A stretch of 64,000 nucleotides of DNA from Ligustrum vulgare (GCA_963555705.1 OY743168.1:20032139-20096138); one strand, 5' to 3'. Shown: positions 41,779 to 54,520, counted from the stretch's first letter. The notes: generated by a model not told the origin, from the letters alone. Made by a program: numbers and translations.

Positions 41779-42951
41779 TATATATCATTCTTTCTCTACT
41801 CTCTCTATAGTGCATAACCAACTACTTACAACCACTTTGACCAACACCAACTCCAACAATCGATAGATTTGTCTCTCATACACCAATACTTGTGACACCG
41901 AGGCGAAATCAGACATTGACGCCTCGATCAACTCCGGCAACCGACAACTTTGTGTAAGGATTTGAGGTTACATACCAAAATGTTAACATATTAGGTGGAT
42001 TAACACAATGGGTGTTTACACAAATACCCTTATTTTTTATCACTTAGAAAAATATCTTTTAAAATTTTTTGGGAAGTAAAAATAGTTTGTAAATTTTGAA
42101 TGTCACTTTTTAAATATTTTGTCATATTTTTAATAATTATGTTACTTTTTTTAAAAAAAGTGACATGTCACTTATTTTTTAAAAAATCATATGTACGTAT
42201 GTTACTTTTTTAATAAAATATAAATTAAAACCTTATAATAAATTCATGACTTGTTAATTTTATTCAAAATATTAGAATAATTGTGCCAATTTTTTTAAAA
42301 AGCGACATAATTTCACCTTTCATTGTTTTTTTTTTCTTTTAAATAAAAAGTGACACTTTCTCACTTTTTAATGAAAAAGTGACAATTTGTTAATTTTTTC
42401 TACTTGAAATTCAATATTTCAATTTTTGCAATATTCATCATTGACTAACAAATTACACAAGTTTACAAACACTAGTAGATACATTACACTTTTCCTATAC
42501 ACAAACACAAGTCACTTTTTACTTTTTTAACTAAAAAGTGACATAGTATCTTTTTTAATGAAAAAAGTGACACATCGTTACTTTCTCAATTTTTGCAATA
42601 TCCATTGACATTCTAACGATGGATTTCCGGAAAAGAATGTGCACCTTGTTGGTATGAGTAGTACCTATCATTTCTTTTAACCTTTCTTAGTCGGGGTATT
42701 ACATGTTGATGGTTCATCGTCAACCCAAAACACCGCAACTTGTGAGGTTGTTGGTGAATTGTCACTCTTTGATCAAGTTTTGGGTTAAATTTTATCATTA
42801 TTTCATGATTTTTTAGATCAACAACATTACTTAAATTTTCGGAAAAAAAAATCTTGGATATAGATTTATATTTAAAATGTCCATCAATTTCTTCATAATT
42901 GATTCATCCAAATTATCAGAAATTTGTAGGTGATTTTGTATTTCATTTTCG
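41779..42951. repeat. Region with clustered AAAAAGTGAC words in both orientations
   Basis: Between about 42100 and 42590 AAAAAGTGACA or its complement TGTCACTTTTT occurs about ten times, in direct and inverted order, in AT-rich DNA. It resembles the subterminal binding-site arrays of transposons, but no terminal repeats were found. The flanks to 41779 and 42951 hold no gene. Confidence 0.55.
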
Positions 42952-43110
42952 ATGAGAAATGTTAGACCAAGAGATCCTGCAGAGGCATAAGAACGCATTC
43001 GCGCTGCCAGAGAGAACATAAGGGATTTGGAGAGGAGGCTGCAAGTGCCACGGGAGGAGCAGCAAGCACTTATTGTGCAGGCTGTCACCCTCGGTGATCG
43101 GGAAGACTAG
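42952..43110 (+). pseudogene. Short coiled-coil coding fragment with an in-frame stop
   Basis: Frame from ATG 42952: MRNVRPRDPAEA, stop TAA at 42988-42990, then ERIRAARENIRDLERRLQ and EEQQALIVQAVTLGDRED before TAG at 43108. The composition is far from the AT-rich surround and the heptad-like pattern suggests a coiled coil. I suspect the remains of a transposon-encoded or captured host protein; family not recognised. Confidence 0.45.
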
Positions 43111-43188
43111 AAGAAATTTGAAAAACTTTACAAATATAATAAGGGAAAAGCCCTTAATTAATATTATGTCTTAATTAGTATTGTATTA

Positions 43189-43642
43189 GGTAGTGTTTAA
43201 TATGGTAGATTTGATTAGGAAGTAGGAATTCATTTGCCACTTTCATTTTTTTATTGTGCAACTCCTTGTTTTTAAGGCAAATGAATTATTAACTAATAGG
43301 TGATAATTGGTTTTCACTCTCTGATGGCAAACCATAAAATCCTCGTTTGATTATTTTTGTTGTTGTTAATTGACTTATTTTTTTCTCAAAAATTAACATT
43401 ATTATTATCAAGTACAAATATGTGAAAAATAAAAAAATAATAAAAATATTTAAAATAGCTAAATTTTGTTTTATTTGCCATGAAAAAAATGTCAATCAAA
43501 CAAAAAAGTTGAAAAATTTCCCACTTTTTCTACCTAAAAAATTAAACCAATTAAACACATTAAATTTCAAATTTCTAGAATTCAATTCCTTGAAATTCGT
43601 TTTCTTTCCACCTAAATTCCACCATTGCCATCAAACAGACCC
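43189..43642. mobile_element. PIF/Harbinger-type MITE, 454 bp
   Basis: TTA on both sides (43186-43188 and 43643-43645). Ends GGTAGTGTTTAATATGG and (complement) GGGTCTGTTTGATGGCA are partly complementary, and GGAATTC words are mirrored inside. Confidence 0.55.
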
Positions 43643-43659
43643 TTAGTCTCATATAAAGT

Positions 43660-45370
43660 GCTAGCTCCCAACCTATATAAGGGGCTGCTTGCTACCTCTA
43701 GTTGGTCATGCTGCTATGATGTAACGTGTAGTCGTCCTGACGTGGAGGTATTAGTTCCACCTTTTTTTGGGCACAATAGACCTTTCAAGGGGGAGTATTA
43801 GCCCGTGTAAACATGATGGGGGAGCTAATAAACACTCTCCAGGAAGGAAAGCTAGGCCAAGAAAGAGACTTTTGTAGTTGAATTTCAATCTAGAGAAAAG
43901 AAAACTCATAGTAAGCAAAGGGCTGTGAAGGAGGGCAGAAAGATTCCTACAACGAACCTGAGCCCCCTATCCCTATAAATAAAGCAGGTCGCCTGAATGC
44001 CGAGTTTTTCTCTGCCGTCAACTCAACGCTGTCACCTGTAAGAGTTGGCCAAAAACTTGCTCACGTGGGCCTATACTTCAGCTGGGGGCTGGGCTTTGAC
44101 AGATCAAACAAAAAATGAGCATTTCAATGGTTGATAGTGCAACGTCCATCAATGATGGTTCATTAATTTTCATTGATTTAGACTCCTTCCCCCCGAAAGG
44201 GGTATTGGCTTATTCCATATTTATATAGACATAAGATATAGGAAGAAAGGTTACGTGAAACTTAAGCCTTTGGAGGGAGCTTAAGGCTAATCAAAATCAA
44301 ATAACAAAAATCTAATCGGAGACTGGCATGTCCTAACTATAACTTCTCTAAACAAAAGTAGGTAACATAGGCCTCAGTGGATTTATTACCCTAGAATCAA
44401 ATGGACTTTGAACCTAATGCGTGTCTCAACTTCTAATTGAGTGCTTGCACCAAAAAGGGTAGGAGCCCATCCCGGTTAAATTGTTGATGAATTCTTGATG
44501 GTTGAATGAATGTGACCAAGCCAGTTTCCTTCGATGGTAGATGGAGTTTATTTCCAATCTACCAAGGTCAAAGGCAAGCTAGAGTTATATAATATCAGCC
44601 TGTTCAGCTGACCTCAGAGGATTCCAGTCACCCCGCACAGCATGTTTAGTCTGACGATGATTACAGTCTCTTTCCTAGGGTCAAGCTACTCCAGAAGCTT
44701 GGAGAACATAGTACTAGGATTTACTAGATGAAGGACCGTGATTGGTGAAGGGATCCTAAACGCCTTAGGTAGCTGCTATCTATCGAATCTTTTCTAAGAA
44801 AAGTTCTCCACCAAAAAAAAAAAAACTAGCTGGGAGAGTGGGTAGCGGAACTGGGTGGACGGTCTATTCGCCCTTAAGTGGTATTACCACCCATTATGGA
44901 GGAGCAGTTGATTCAGCAATTTGTAGTCCCTACAACTACTAAACGCTATGAAAGTCATAAAACTGCTCTATAGCTAGAAAGTGTTTTCCGGCATAAGAGG
45001 TCTTGTCTCTTTAGTGTCTCGGTCCTCTCTCTTTGCTCTTTTAGCGATCTTATGAACTAAGCTCCTATGCACTTATGTACGGGTTTGCTATTGATATAGT
45101 GGAATTCATTCCAGTCATTCCCTCCTAAACCATATAATTCATGTAATTAATAATTTGACTTCAAGCTGGTAACTCATTTACTACCAACAATGGGATTTAC
45201 TTCTTCTATTGGAATTGGAATTGGAACTGAAACTCTTGGTAGACTAAAACTGAAATTACAGGATTTCTAGAAACAGCTCCCGCGTCTCCTCCTCCGTATG
45301 CTACTTCTTAACTGTAAAAAAAGAAAAGTCATTTGTGCAATGGGCTCCTCTCTTGTGTACTCCCTCTCTT
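43660..45370. other. Probable organelle (mitochondrial) DNA insertion
   Basis: About 1.7 kb of clearly less AT-rich DNA with a texture unlike its surroundings. Examples are GGGGCTGCTTGC, GACTCCTTCCCCCCGAAAGG, AGTGGTATTACCACCC and TCTTTAGTGTCTCGGTCC. There are no long open frames. The look, with mixed base composition and no repeats, resembles plant mitochondrial intergenic DNA. I cannot confirm the source by eye. Confidence 0.45.
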
Positions 45371-46372
45371 TCTCCGTATCCGAAGTCGTAAAAATATAGT
45401 TGTAAATAAGATGGTTGACGGTTCATGAGAAAAAAAAGTTCATTTAGGTAAGGATATTGTCCTTATAAGTGTATGATTCATTTATTCATCTGGCGTAAAT
45501 CTTTATCGTCTTTTAAGACAAATGATGTAGAGGGGAAATTGCTATTATAAGTCCATCCTTTATTTGGAGGATTTTGCTTCGTTTAGTTATTAAGGAATAC
45601 GACATCGTATAGATGACCAAATAAATAAACAGTGCTATTTTTAAGTCATTTTTATTATGTGTAGGAGAAATAGCCTTCCGTTCTTAAAGTTTAAGCAATA
45701 CAAATTTCATATCATCGAGTTTTAGATAAAATTAATAAATTTAAGTAGAAATTATTGAATAGAATTAATATTTACTGAGAGTAAATTAATTGAATAACTT
45801 TTTATTTGAGACTTGAATGTATGGTCATAGTAGGAGAACAAATTAGCAGAGAAAATAGACCAAAAAATTATATAATTTTAATATGTTTCTATTAGTGATC
45901 TGCATTATCAAAAAATTATCTCAAATTTATTGAACATAAACTATTCATATTCTTTAATTTGCATTACACTCCCAAATACTTTTATTTACTAATAAATTGG
46001 ACTATCATAATTCAATAAAGATTATAAGTGAGTTGGTTTGAATTAACAATTTTAATTTTAACAATTCAAAAGCAATTGAGTTGGTCGATAATATTAATTC
46101 AGTAAAGATTTTTAGTGGGTCGGTTTGAATACTTAACTATTTTAAACAAGACAAGAAGTTGATTATGTTGTTAGCATCCCGACAGTCAAAGAATTAATTC
46201 CACGCATTAAATGCTTGTACATATTGGAATATTTAATTGGTGAGCCAATGCCAACAAATCACAGCACGATTTCTTGAGGATTGGTTAATTTTTGTTGGAG
46301 TTTGTCCAGTTGGTGCAACAAACTTTTACATTATTTCGTGCAAATATTTTGTTACCTAACCAACTTTTTATT
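45371..46372. other. AT-rich intergenic DNA
   Basis: No gene. 46010-46140 contains two similar phrases (AGTGAGTTGGTTTGAAT / AGTGGGTCGGTTTGAAT), an old local duplication. Confidence 0.4.
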
Positions 46373-46816
46373 GAGTTAATAATTCAAAAGGTCATTGAAC
46401 TTTCTTAAAAATTTTCATCAGGTCACTGAACTTTCAAAATCACTGAACTTTCTCAAATGTTTTCATCAGGTCACTGATCTTTAAAAATCACTCCATTAAT
46501 CACTGAACTTTGAAAATGCCTTCCACCAGGTCACTGAATTTTAAAAATCACATCATTAATTACTGAACTTTGAAAAAACCACCTCATCCATCACCGAAAT
46601 TTCATATTTGGCGTGACTAATGAGGTGACTTTTCAAAGTTCAGTGATGGATGTGGTGATATTTTCAAAGTTCAATGATTAATAAGGTGATTTTTAAAGTT
46701 TAGTGGCCTGAAGGAAACATTTAAGAAAGTTCAATGATTAATGGGGTGATTTTGAAAATTCAGTGACCCGGTGAAAACCTTTGGAAAAGTTCAGTGACCT
46801 TTTGGATTATTAACTC
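46373..46816. mobile_element. Mutator-like foldback MITE, 444 bp
   Basis: Begins GAGTTAATAATTCAAAAGGT and ends ACCTTTTGGATTATTAACTC, with arms complementary over most of the length. Inner units TCACTGAACTTT recur six or more times. The flanks ACTTTTTATT and ACTTTTTCGA share their first 7 bases, a possible decayed 9-10-bp target duplication. Similar in build and size to 31264-31705. Confidence 0.6.
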
Positions 46817-46972
46817 ACTTTTTCGATAACTTGGAGTTCAATCTAGAACCTTTGCACAAATTATTGGAAAAAAAAAATGTTTTCCTTTAAGATGTGTTTG
46901 GTTTCTATTTCATTTCGTAGATTCTTTGTTATCAACATGATTGAATTTTGATCGAATACAGATTGTGTTGTA

Positions 46973-47272
46973 CTCCATCCGTTCCAAAAAGATAGTTCTG
47001 TATACTATTTTTGTCTATCCCAAAAAGTTTTTCATTTTCACATGTACTCTTATTTAATGTATCTTGGTACAATGTACATCAACCACTTAGTTATTGCAGT
47101 TTCAAATTTTTTGTGGGAAATGAAGTGAGTCCACTTAAAACAATAAATAAGGGATAAAATGGTATAAATGAAAAATATTAATTAATAAAATCTAATACAC
47201 TAACTATACTACCTACCATTTCTTAATTCGTGTGAAAATAACAGTATGATTATCTTTTTGGGAAGAAGTGAG
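46973..47272. mobile_element. Stowaway MITE (Tc1/Mariner type), 300 bp
   Basis: Ends CTCCATCCGTTCCAAAAAGA and (complement) CTCACTTCTTCCCAAAAAGA match the CTCCCTCCGTCCC Stowaway pattern. TA lies on both sides (46971-46972 and 47273-47274). Confidence 0.85.
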
Positions 47273-47308
47273 TATTGATTATTGAAGTTGATATTCAAAA
47301 ATTGAAAG

Positions 47309-47348
47309 ACATACATACATACATACATACATACATACATACATACAT
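47309..47348. repeat. (ACAT)n microsatellite
   Basis: Ten ACAT units in a row. Confidence 0.95.
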
Positions 47349-47908
47349 TGTGTATTTATATACATTATACTAGACTAATTGAAAATAAAATAAAATATAA
47401 TTTCCAATGCATTCAAGAGACCTAAACTCTTCCAACCAACACTCAATTTCTATTTTAAATTAAACAAACTTCTTATAGCATCTCCAAAATATGATCATAT
47501 CTACTTTTAAATCGTAAAAGAAGAGAAGACATTATTTTGGACAAGTCCACACTTGAGAACAATGGCGTTTTTAAGTAAGAGCAAGGGCGGATCTGTGACA
47601 TGGCGAGACCCCGCGGTCGCCCGTGCTGGACTCGTGTGAAAAAAATAGTCCGAAGTTCGACTCTTGATGGTTAGTATGCTTTATCCGTTCTCTTTATCTT
47701 CATCGACTTTGAAGCTTCTCCAAGTTGCTGAGATTTTCTCCATGCATCCATGGTTATAGAAGAGTCTAGAAGCTGCTGAAGCTAATTGCCATATGAAGAG
47801 AAATCTGGAAATTACTTGAAGATGAAATCGCGGCCATGTACGCCATATGCTAGAATAGTGTAGAAGAGGAAGAAGCCACGGACATTGTTGTGTATATATA
47901 GGTGTTGT

Positions 47909-48982
47909 TGTTGAGCGTGTACTTACTCCTTCTGTCGAATATGAATAAGCATAAACTCACAGGTTGAAATTTGAACAGAGTAATGGTATAACTCGAGCCC
48001 ACCGAATTCACGATGTTTCCTTAAGACGAATTTGCTCCCTTCCAAGGTGCTTAAAAAGAGTGTGTAACAATCGTCTCCCAGGATAGAACGAGTTTCGTCT
48101 CCTACGGAAGCAGCACAACAATCTGCAGGAGTTCCAGCGAACACAATCGGTGTTTTTGGCACTCAAAATCGTATATCAGAATTTCAGAGAGAATTTCAAA
48201 GCACAGATTTTTTGCAATGAAAATTGGGTCTCGTTTCTGGCTGTAGAGAAGGCACTTTATAGAGAAATTCGTGGCCATTCGAATTCTCTTCAAGCCTTTT
48301 CAGAACAGTGCGACTTTTCAGACAAGACAAAAATTGCACAGACATATCTGTTAGTTTAAACACTTTTTCAATCTGTTTTCCGAACATGTATTACCAGAAG
48401 ATGGAGTTTGCATGAATTAGCCACATATAAAAGAATAATTTCACTAAGTGCCCAAGAATTTGATTAATTACAAATTGGCCCAAAACTTTAAATAACTTTT
48501 GTCCAAAAAGAATATATATTGCAGAAGGACCCGCACCCGAACACAGACCGGACCGTGCCGTGCAGAGCCGGCCGTCCGATCGGACGGATGACGACGGCGG
48601 CGCGCGCGCGTGTGGGCTTTGGACTAGTCTAGACATTGTCTAAGAATTCCCTCTTCCAAAGACTATTGGTACCCCTTGGGGCCCAAACCCAATTGCCAAA
48701 CTTCCACAATATAAACCACATAAAAGTTTCATAACTTTCCTATGTGGGATAAGAGTTTCACAATATCAAATTCTTTACTTATTTAAGGTTTAAGTGGGTA
48801 ACTTAGAAATCAATTATTTCATTAAATTCTAAATGGTTTTTGATAAATAAATATATTACGTTCATTATCTCACGGAGTAGAACGTGAATACGCTTAGTCC
48901 CGTTAAAATCGGAAAACGGGTCCTACTGAAATTGGTGCTCAAAGTCGACCCATTTCATTTTATTTAAAACCATTTTCCAACA
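47909..48982 (-). repeat. 3' LTR of the copia element
   Basis: 1074 bp, TG...CA. It keeps a 77-bp segment (about 48433-48509) and a 12-bp repeat (AATTTCAGAGAG) that the other LTR lacks. An 80-codon open frame near 47923-48162 is conserved in both LTRs only because the LTRs are copies. Confidence 0.9.
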
Positions 48983-49569
48983 ATCCCCCACATGAATGAA
49001 ATATGTTGGCTATTCAAATTGATACAATTACTGATATGTATTTTGAGTACAAATGAAGAAAACTGCCTCGAAATAAGTAGTCAGAGACTTTGAACTTTCC
49101 CTAGTAAAATCTATCGGATTTACTTGGCCAATCAGTAGCAAGATGCTTTGAACAGTCAGCCGTTCGTGTAAACCTAGACAATAGAAGTCACACAGTTCCC
49201 TTCGAACACAGTTGGTTCTCACGTTTGTGTCCATTTTGGCCTTGGACACCACCTGGTTCATGAGTATTGTTTAGAGAATTTATCTTTCACATAATCCTCG
49301 TAGAAGCGGCCCCTTCTTACTCACATAGGTGATCTCCATAAAGAGTATTCTGATATACTCCACTTGAACAAATCAAGATATAGTGATCATTAAAAGCGTA
49401 ACTTATCCTGTATCGCGGCAGATAGGCACTGTCTCACCATAGGAATGGGTTAGAGTATTTTAATCTCCACAGTGCGTACTGAGTCTTTCCACAATTCGGT
49501 TGTCCCATTGAACCTAGATCTTGGGATCTCCAGTCAACTAGATTGGGTTGCCACCATGGAAACTCTTTT

Positions 49570-52500
49570 TTACTTTATAAGTTTTAATCCCATCCCTTTT
49601 GATGAACTTTCTACTTGCTCTCTTGTCAAACTTTTTGTTAGCGGATCCGCAATATTCTCTTTTGATTTTACATAATCTATAGAGATAATACCAGTTGAGA
49701 GCAACTGTCTAACGGTATTGTGTCTACGACGTATATGGAGAGATTTACCGTTATACATGGCATTATGTGCCCTTCCAATTGCCGATTAACTATCGCAATG
49801 GATACATATGGCAGGCACAGGTTTTACCCAACAAGGAATATCTTCTAAGAAGTTTCGTAGCCATTCGGCTTCTTCCCCAGCTTTATCTAACGCAATGAAT
49901 TCAGATTCCATTGTTGATCTAGCTATGCATGTTTGTTTTGAAGATTTCCAAGATACTGCAGCACCTCCAAGTGTAAAGACATATCCACTTGTAGACTTGG
50001 AGTCTTTAGTATCAGATATCCAATTAGCATCACAGTATCCTTCAAGTACTGCTGGATATCTCGAATAGTGTAATCCAAAGTTTTTGGTATGTTTTAAATA
50101 TCCTAAAACTCTTACAATTGCCTTCCAATGCTCAGTACTTGGATTACTTGTATATCGACTTAACCTACTGATAGAATAAGCAATATCAGGTCGAGTGCAG
50201 TTCATAACATACATTAAACTGCCAATAATGCGAGAGTATTCTAACTGAGATTTACAGTCACCAATATTTGAAACAAGATGCATACTTGCATCCATGGGTG
50301 TTTTCATAGGGATAATATCATATTTCTTGAATTTATCAAGAATCTTCTCAATATAATGAGATTGAGATAATACGAGACCATTGGATGTTTTAGAAATTTT
50401 AATTCCTAATATAACATCGGCATCACCTAGATCCTTCATTTCAAACTTACTGGTTAACATCTTTTTTGTCGTTTGAATTATAGAATCATTATTCCCCATA
50501 ATTAGCATGTCATCTACATATAGACATACCATGACATATCCATTTTGAGTGCTCTTGACATATACACATATATCACACTCGTTAATTTTAAAACCATTTG
50601 ATACCATAATTGTATCAAAATTTTCATGCCATTTTTTAGGGGCTTGTTTTAAACCATATAGTGATTTAACGAGTCGACACACTCTCTTTTCTTGTCCTGG
50701 GGCAATAAATCCTTCAGGTTGCTCCATATAAATTTCTTCATCTAATTCACCATATAAGAATGCGATTTTTACATCCATTTGATGTATATCTAAACCATTT
50801 AGCGCTGCTATTGCAATAAGCATACGAATAGAAGTAATTCTCGTAACAGGTGAATAGGTATCGAAATAATCAAGACCTTCCTTTTGTTTGTAGCCTTTTG
50901 CGACAAGTCTAGCTTTATATTTATCAATTGATCCATCTGCCTTCATCTTTCTCTTGAAAATCCATTTACACCCTAATGGCTTATTACCGGGTGGAAGATC
51001 TACTATTTCCCAAGTATGATTTTGGAGTATGGATTCAATTTCGCTATGAATAGCTTCTTTCCAATATAAAGCTTCAGTAGAAGGCATAGCCTCTTTATAA
51101 CTTTGGGGTTCATTTTCTAATAGATATGTTAAAAAATCAGGCCCAAAGGAGGTTGATGTTCTAAACCTTTTACTACGTCTAGGTTCTTCCATATTTATAG
51201 ATCCTTGATCTATAGCCTCATAATTTTCACGAGGTCTCTTCAATGAGTTTGACTCACTTTGCATGTTATAAGGAAAAACATTTTCAAAAAATGTAGCATC
51301 CCTAGATTCAATAATTGTATTGACATGCACCTCGGGAATTTCAGACTTATGTACAATAAATCTATACGCACTACTATGGTAAGCATAGCCAATAAATATG
51401 CAATCAATGGTTTTAGGTCCGATCTTAACCTTTTTAGGTTTAGGAACCGCTACCTTAGCTAAACATCCCCATACCCTTAAGTATTTATAGTTAGGTTTGT
51501 GACCTTTCCATAATTCATAAGGTATTTTATGAGTTTTTCGATGCGGTAATTTGTTGAGAATATAATTGGCGGAGAGCAAAGCTTCCCCCCACAAGTTCTG
51601 TGGTAATCCTGAACTTAATAACATCGCATTCATCATCTCCTTCAATGTTCTATTTTTGCGTTCATCAATACCATTGGATTGAGGAGAATAAGGCGCTGTA
51701 GTTTGGTGAATAATTCCATGTTCCGAACAGAATTGTTCAAACAGGGAATCATATTCACCGCCTCTATCACTTCGTATTGCCTTAATCTTTTTCTTAAGTT
51801 GATTCTCAACTTCTAACTTATAGTGTTTAAACACTTCAATTGCCTCATCTTTACTCCTGAGTAAATATATATAACAAAATCGAGTGCAATCATCGATAAA
51901 AGTGATAAAGTATTTTTTACCACCTCTAGTTTGAACAAGTTTTAAATCGCATATATCGGTATGAATTAAATCTAGAGGTTCAGTACTTCTTTCGACAGAA
52001 CGAAAGGGTAAACGAGCCATTTTGGCTTCTACACATATATCGCATTTGTGATTAGGATCTAAATCGCACTTTGGTAATAAATCTAATTTGATTAATCTAC
52101 GCAAAGTATTATAGTTCACATGTCCTAACCGTTCATGCCAAACATTAAATGACTCCAACAAGTAAGAAGAAGATGTAATTTTATTAGTAGGAGGTACAAC
52201 AGTCATTACATTCATTTTAAAGAGCCCCTCATTAAGGTAGCCATTTCCTACAAACATGTCAATTTTAGTAAGGTCAAATTTGTCCGATACAAATACAAGT
52301 TTAAATCCGTTCTTGCTTAACAAAGAACCGGATACCAAGTTTTTACGGATCTCGGGCACATAAAGAACATCGTTCAAAGTAAGTTCCTTTCCACTAGTCA
52401 TTTTTAGCACGATCTTTCCTTGTCCTTCAACTTTGGAGGATGATGAGTTTCCCATGTAGAGGTGTTCATCATGATCCATTGATTTGTAAGTAGAGAACAT

Positions 52501-53475
52501 CCAGCGGTTTGCACATATATGGAGAGTTGCTCCAGTATCTACCCATCATTCCTTAGTATTCCCTACTAAGTTGCATTGAGAGACAACCGCAGAAACATTT
52601 ATATCTTGTACTTTGTCAGAAAGGTTGTCATGTTCCGTTACATTGGCTTGAACTGTTTTACTCTTGACATTTTTTGGCTTACGACAATCCTTGGATCGAT
52701 GTCCCGCTTTGCCGCAGTTGTAACAGTTACCTTTGAACTTTTTAGGAACCTTTGAAGAACCAGTTTGCCCTTCCCCATTATGCTTCCTCTTTTTGTTGGT
52801 CTTGATACCTCCTTCAATAACGTTGGCCTTTGATTCCATCGAATTGAATGCACCATTCCTCTTTTCAGATTTGCGATTGTCTTCTTCAATTCTCAACCGG
52901 ACAATAATATCTTCAAGTTTCATTTCCTTACTCTTGTGCTTAAGGTAATTCTTGAATTCCTTCCATGAAGGTGGCAACTTCTCAATCAGTGCAGCAACTT
53001 GAAATGGTTCACAAAGTTTCATTCCCTCGGCATGAATATCACTGAGTATAATCTGAAGTTCTTGAACTTGGGATATAAAAGTTTTGTTGTCTACCATTTT
53101 GTAGTCCAAAAATCGACCGACAATGAATTTCTTCGCGCCGGCATCTTCTGTTTTGTATTTTGTATCCAAAGAATCCCACAATTCTTTTGCAGTTTTTGTA
53201 TTACAGTACACATTATATAATGTGTTGTCTAGTCCGTTCAAGACATAGTTCCTGCATAGGAAGCCCGAATGTTTCCATGCATCAACTGCAGTCAGTTTCT
53301 CCGCATCACTTTCATTTTCTCCGTATGAAGGTACTTCTTCTTTGAGGAACTTTGCCAAATTTAATGTTGTCAAATAGAAAAGCATTTTCTGTTGCTAACG
53401 CTTAAAATCTGATCCATTAAATTTTTCGGGTTTTTCTCCATTCGTATTAGGGAGATGAGTACCGGAAGTAGCCAT
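49570..53475 (-). pseudogene. Copia gag-pol with three in-frame stops
   Basis: One frame of about 1300 codons from the ATG at 53475 to the stop at 49570. Order: gag (to about 52560) with zinc knuckle [14 protein letters not shown]; protease around DTGATLHIC (about 52535); GAG-pre-integrase WHERLGHV...CDICVEAK; integrase ([10 protein letters not shown]); reverse transcriptase ([23 protein letters not shown]); RNase H ([20 protein letters not shown]). Three stops interrupt it: TAG at about 53397 early in gag, TGA at about 52545 just before the protease motif, and TAA at about 49788 in RNase H. All are C-to-T or G-to-A type changes of Trp or Gln codons. Otherwise the frame is open, so decay is recent. 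Inactive as it stands. Confidence 0.9.
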
Positions 53476-53562
53476 TTCTGATACACAATCAGAAGATAGA
53501 CAGAATGAGAAGGAGAAGAAGTAGACACAGAATAAAGAAAAAGGAAAAATTAGTCTTAAGAT

Positions 53563-54520
53563 TGTTGAGCGTGTACTTACTCCTTCTGTCGAATATGAAT
53601 AAGCGTAAACTCACAGGTTGAAATTTGAACAGAGTAATGGTATAACTCGAGCCCACCGAATTCACGATGTTTCCTTAAGACGAATTTGCTCCCTTCCAAG
53701 GTGCTTAAAAAGGGTGTGTAACAATCGTCTCCCAGGATAGAACGAGTTTCGTCTCCTACGGAAGCAGCACAACAATCTGCAGGAGTTCCAGCGAACACAA
53801 CCGGTGTTTTTGGCACTCAAGATCGTATATCAGAATTTCAAAGCACAGATTTTTTGCAATGAAAATTGGGTCTCGTTTTTGGCTGTACAGAAGGCACTTT
53901 ATAGAGAAATTCGTGGCCATTCGAATCCTCTTCAAGCCTTTTCAGAACAGTGCGACTTTTCAGACAAGACAAAAATTGAACAGACATATCTGTTAGTTTA
54001 AACATTGTTTCAATCTGTTTTCCGAACAGGTATTACCAGAAGATGGAGTTTGCATGAATTAGCCACAAATAAAAGAATATATATTGCAGAAGGACCCGCA
54101 CCCGAACACGGACCGTGCCGGTCGGACGGCGGCGGCGGCGCGCGCGCGTGTGGGCTTTGGACTAGTCTAGACATTGTCTAAGACTTCCCTCTTCCAAAAA
54201 CTATTGGTACCCCTTGGGGCCCAAACCCAATTGCCAAACTTCCACAATATAAACCACATAAAAGTTTCATAACTTTCCTATGTGGGATAAGAGTTTCACA
54301 ATATCAAATTCTTTACTTATTTAAGGTTTAAGTGGGTAACTTAGAAATCAATTATTTCATTAAATTCTAAATGGTTTTTGATAAATAAATATATTACGTT
54401 CATTATCTCACGGAGTAGAACGTGAATATGCTTAGTCCCGTTAAAATCGGAAAACGGGTCCCACTGAAATTGGTGCTCAAAGTCGACCAATTTCATTTTA
54501 TTTAAAACCATTTTTCAACA
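53563..54520 (-). repeat. 5' LTR of the copia element
   Basis: 958 bp. Compared with the 3' LTR it lacks 77 bp between AAAAGAAT direct repeats, 12 bp between AATTTCA repeats and 27 bp of GC-rich text, the pattern of short-homology deletions. Confidence 0.9.

Larger units (their letters stand above)
47909..54520 (-). mobile_element. Full-length Ty1-copia retrotransposon, both LTRs
   Basis: 6612 bp. The plus-strand text runs TGTTGAGCGTG...TTCAACA. LTRs: 47909-48982 (3' LTR in element sense, 1074 bp) and 53563-54520 (5' LTR, 958 bp). The flanks GTTGT (47904-47908) and GCTGT (54521-54525) are a 5-bp target duplication with one transition. A polypurine tract (minus strand GTGGGGGAT) abuts the 3' LTR at 48983. 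No TGGTATCAGAGC-type primer site follows the 5' LTR. The LTRs are nearly identical apart from three length differences (12, 77 and 27 bp), so insertion is fairly recent. It sits inside the hAT element 47582-55335. Confidence 0.9.

Noticed and set aside
42100..42590. CRISPR-like array because of regularly recurring words
   Set aside because: Spacing is irregular, words occur in both orientations, and this is plant nuclear DNA.
47923..48162. An 80-codon frame seen twice (also 53577-53816)
   Set aside because: Both copies lie in the two LTRs of the same copia element; their similarity comes from LTR duplication, not from selection on a protein.
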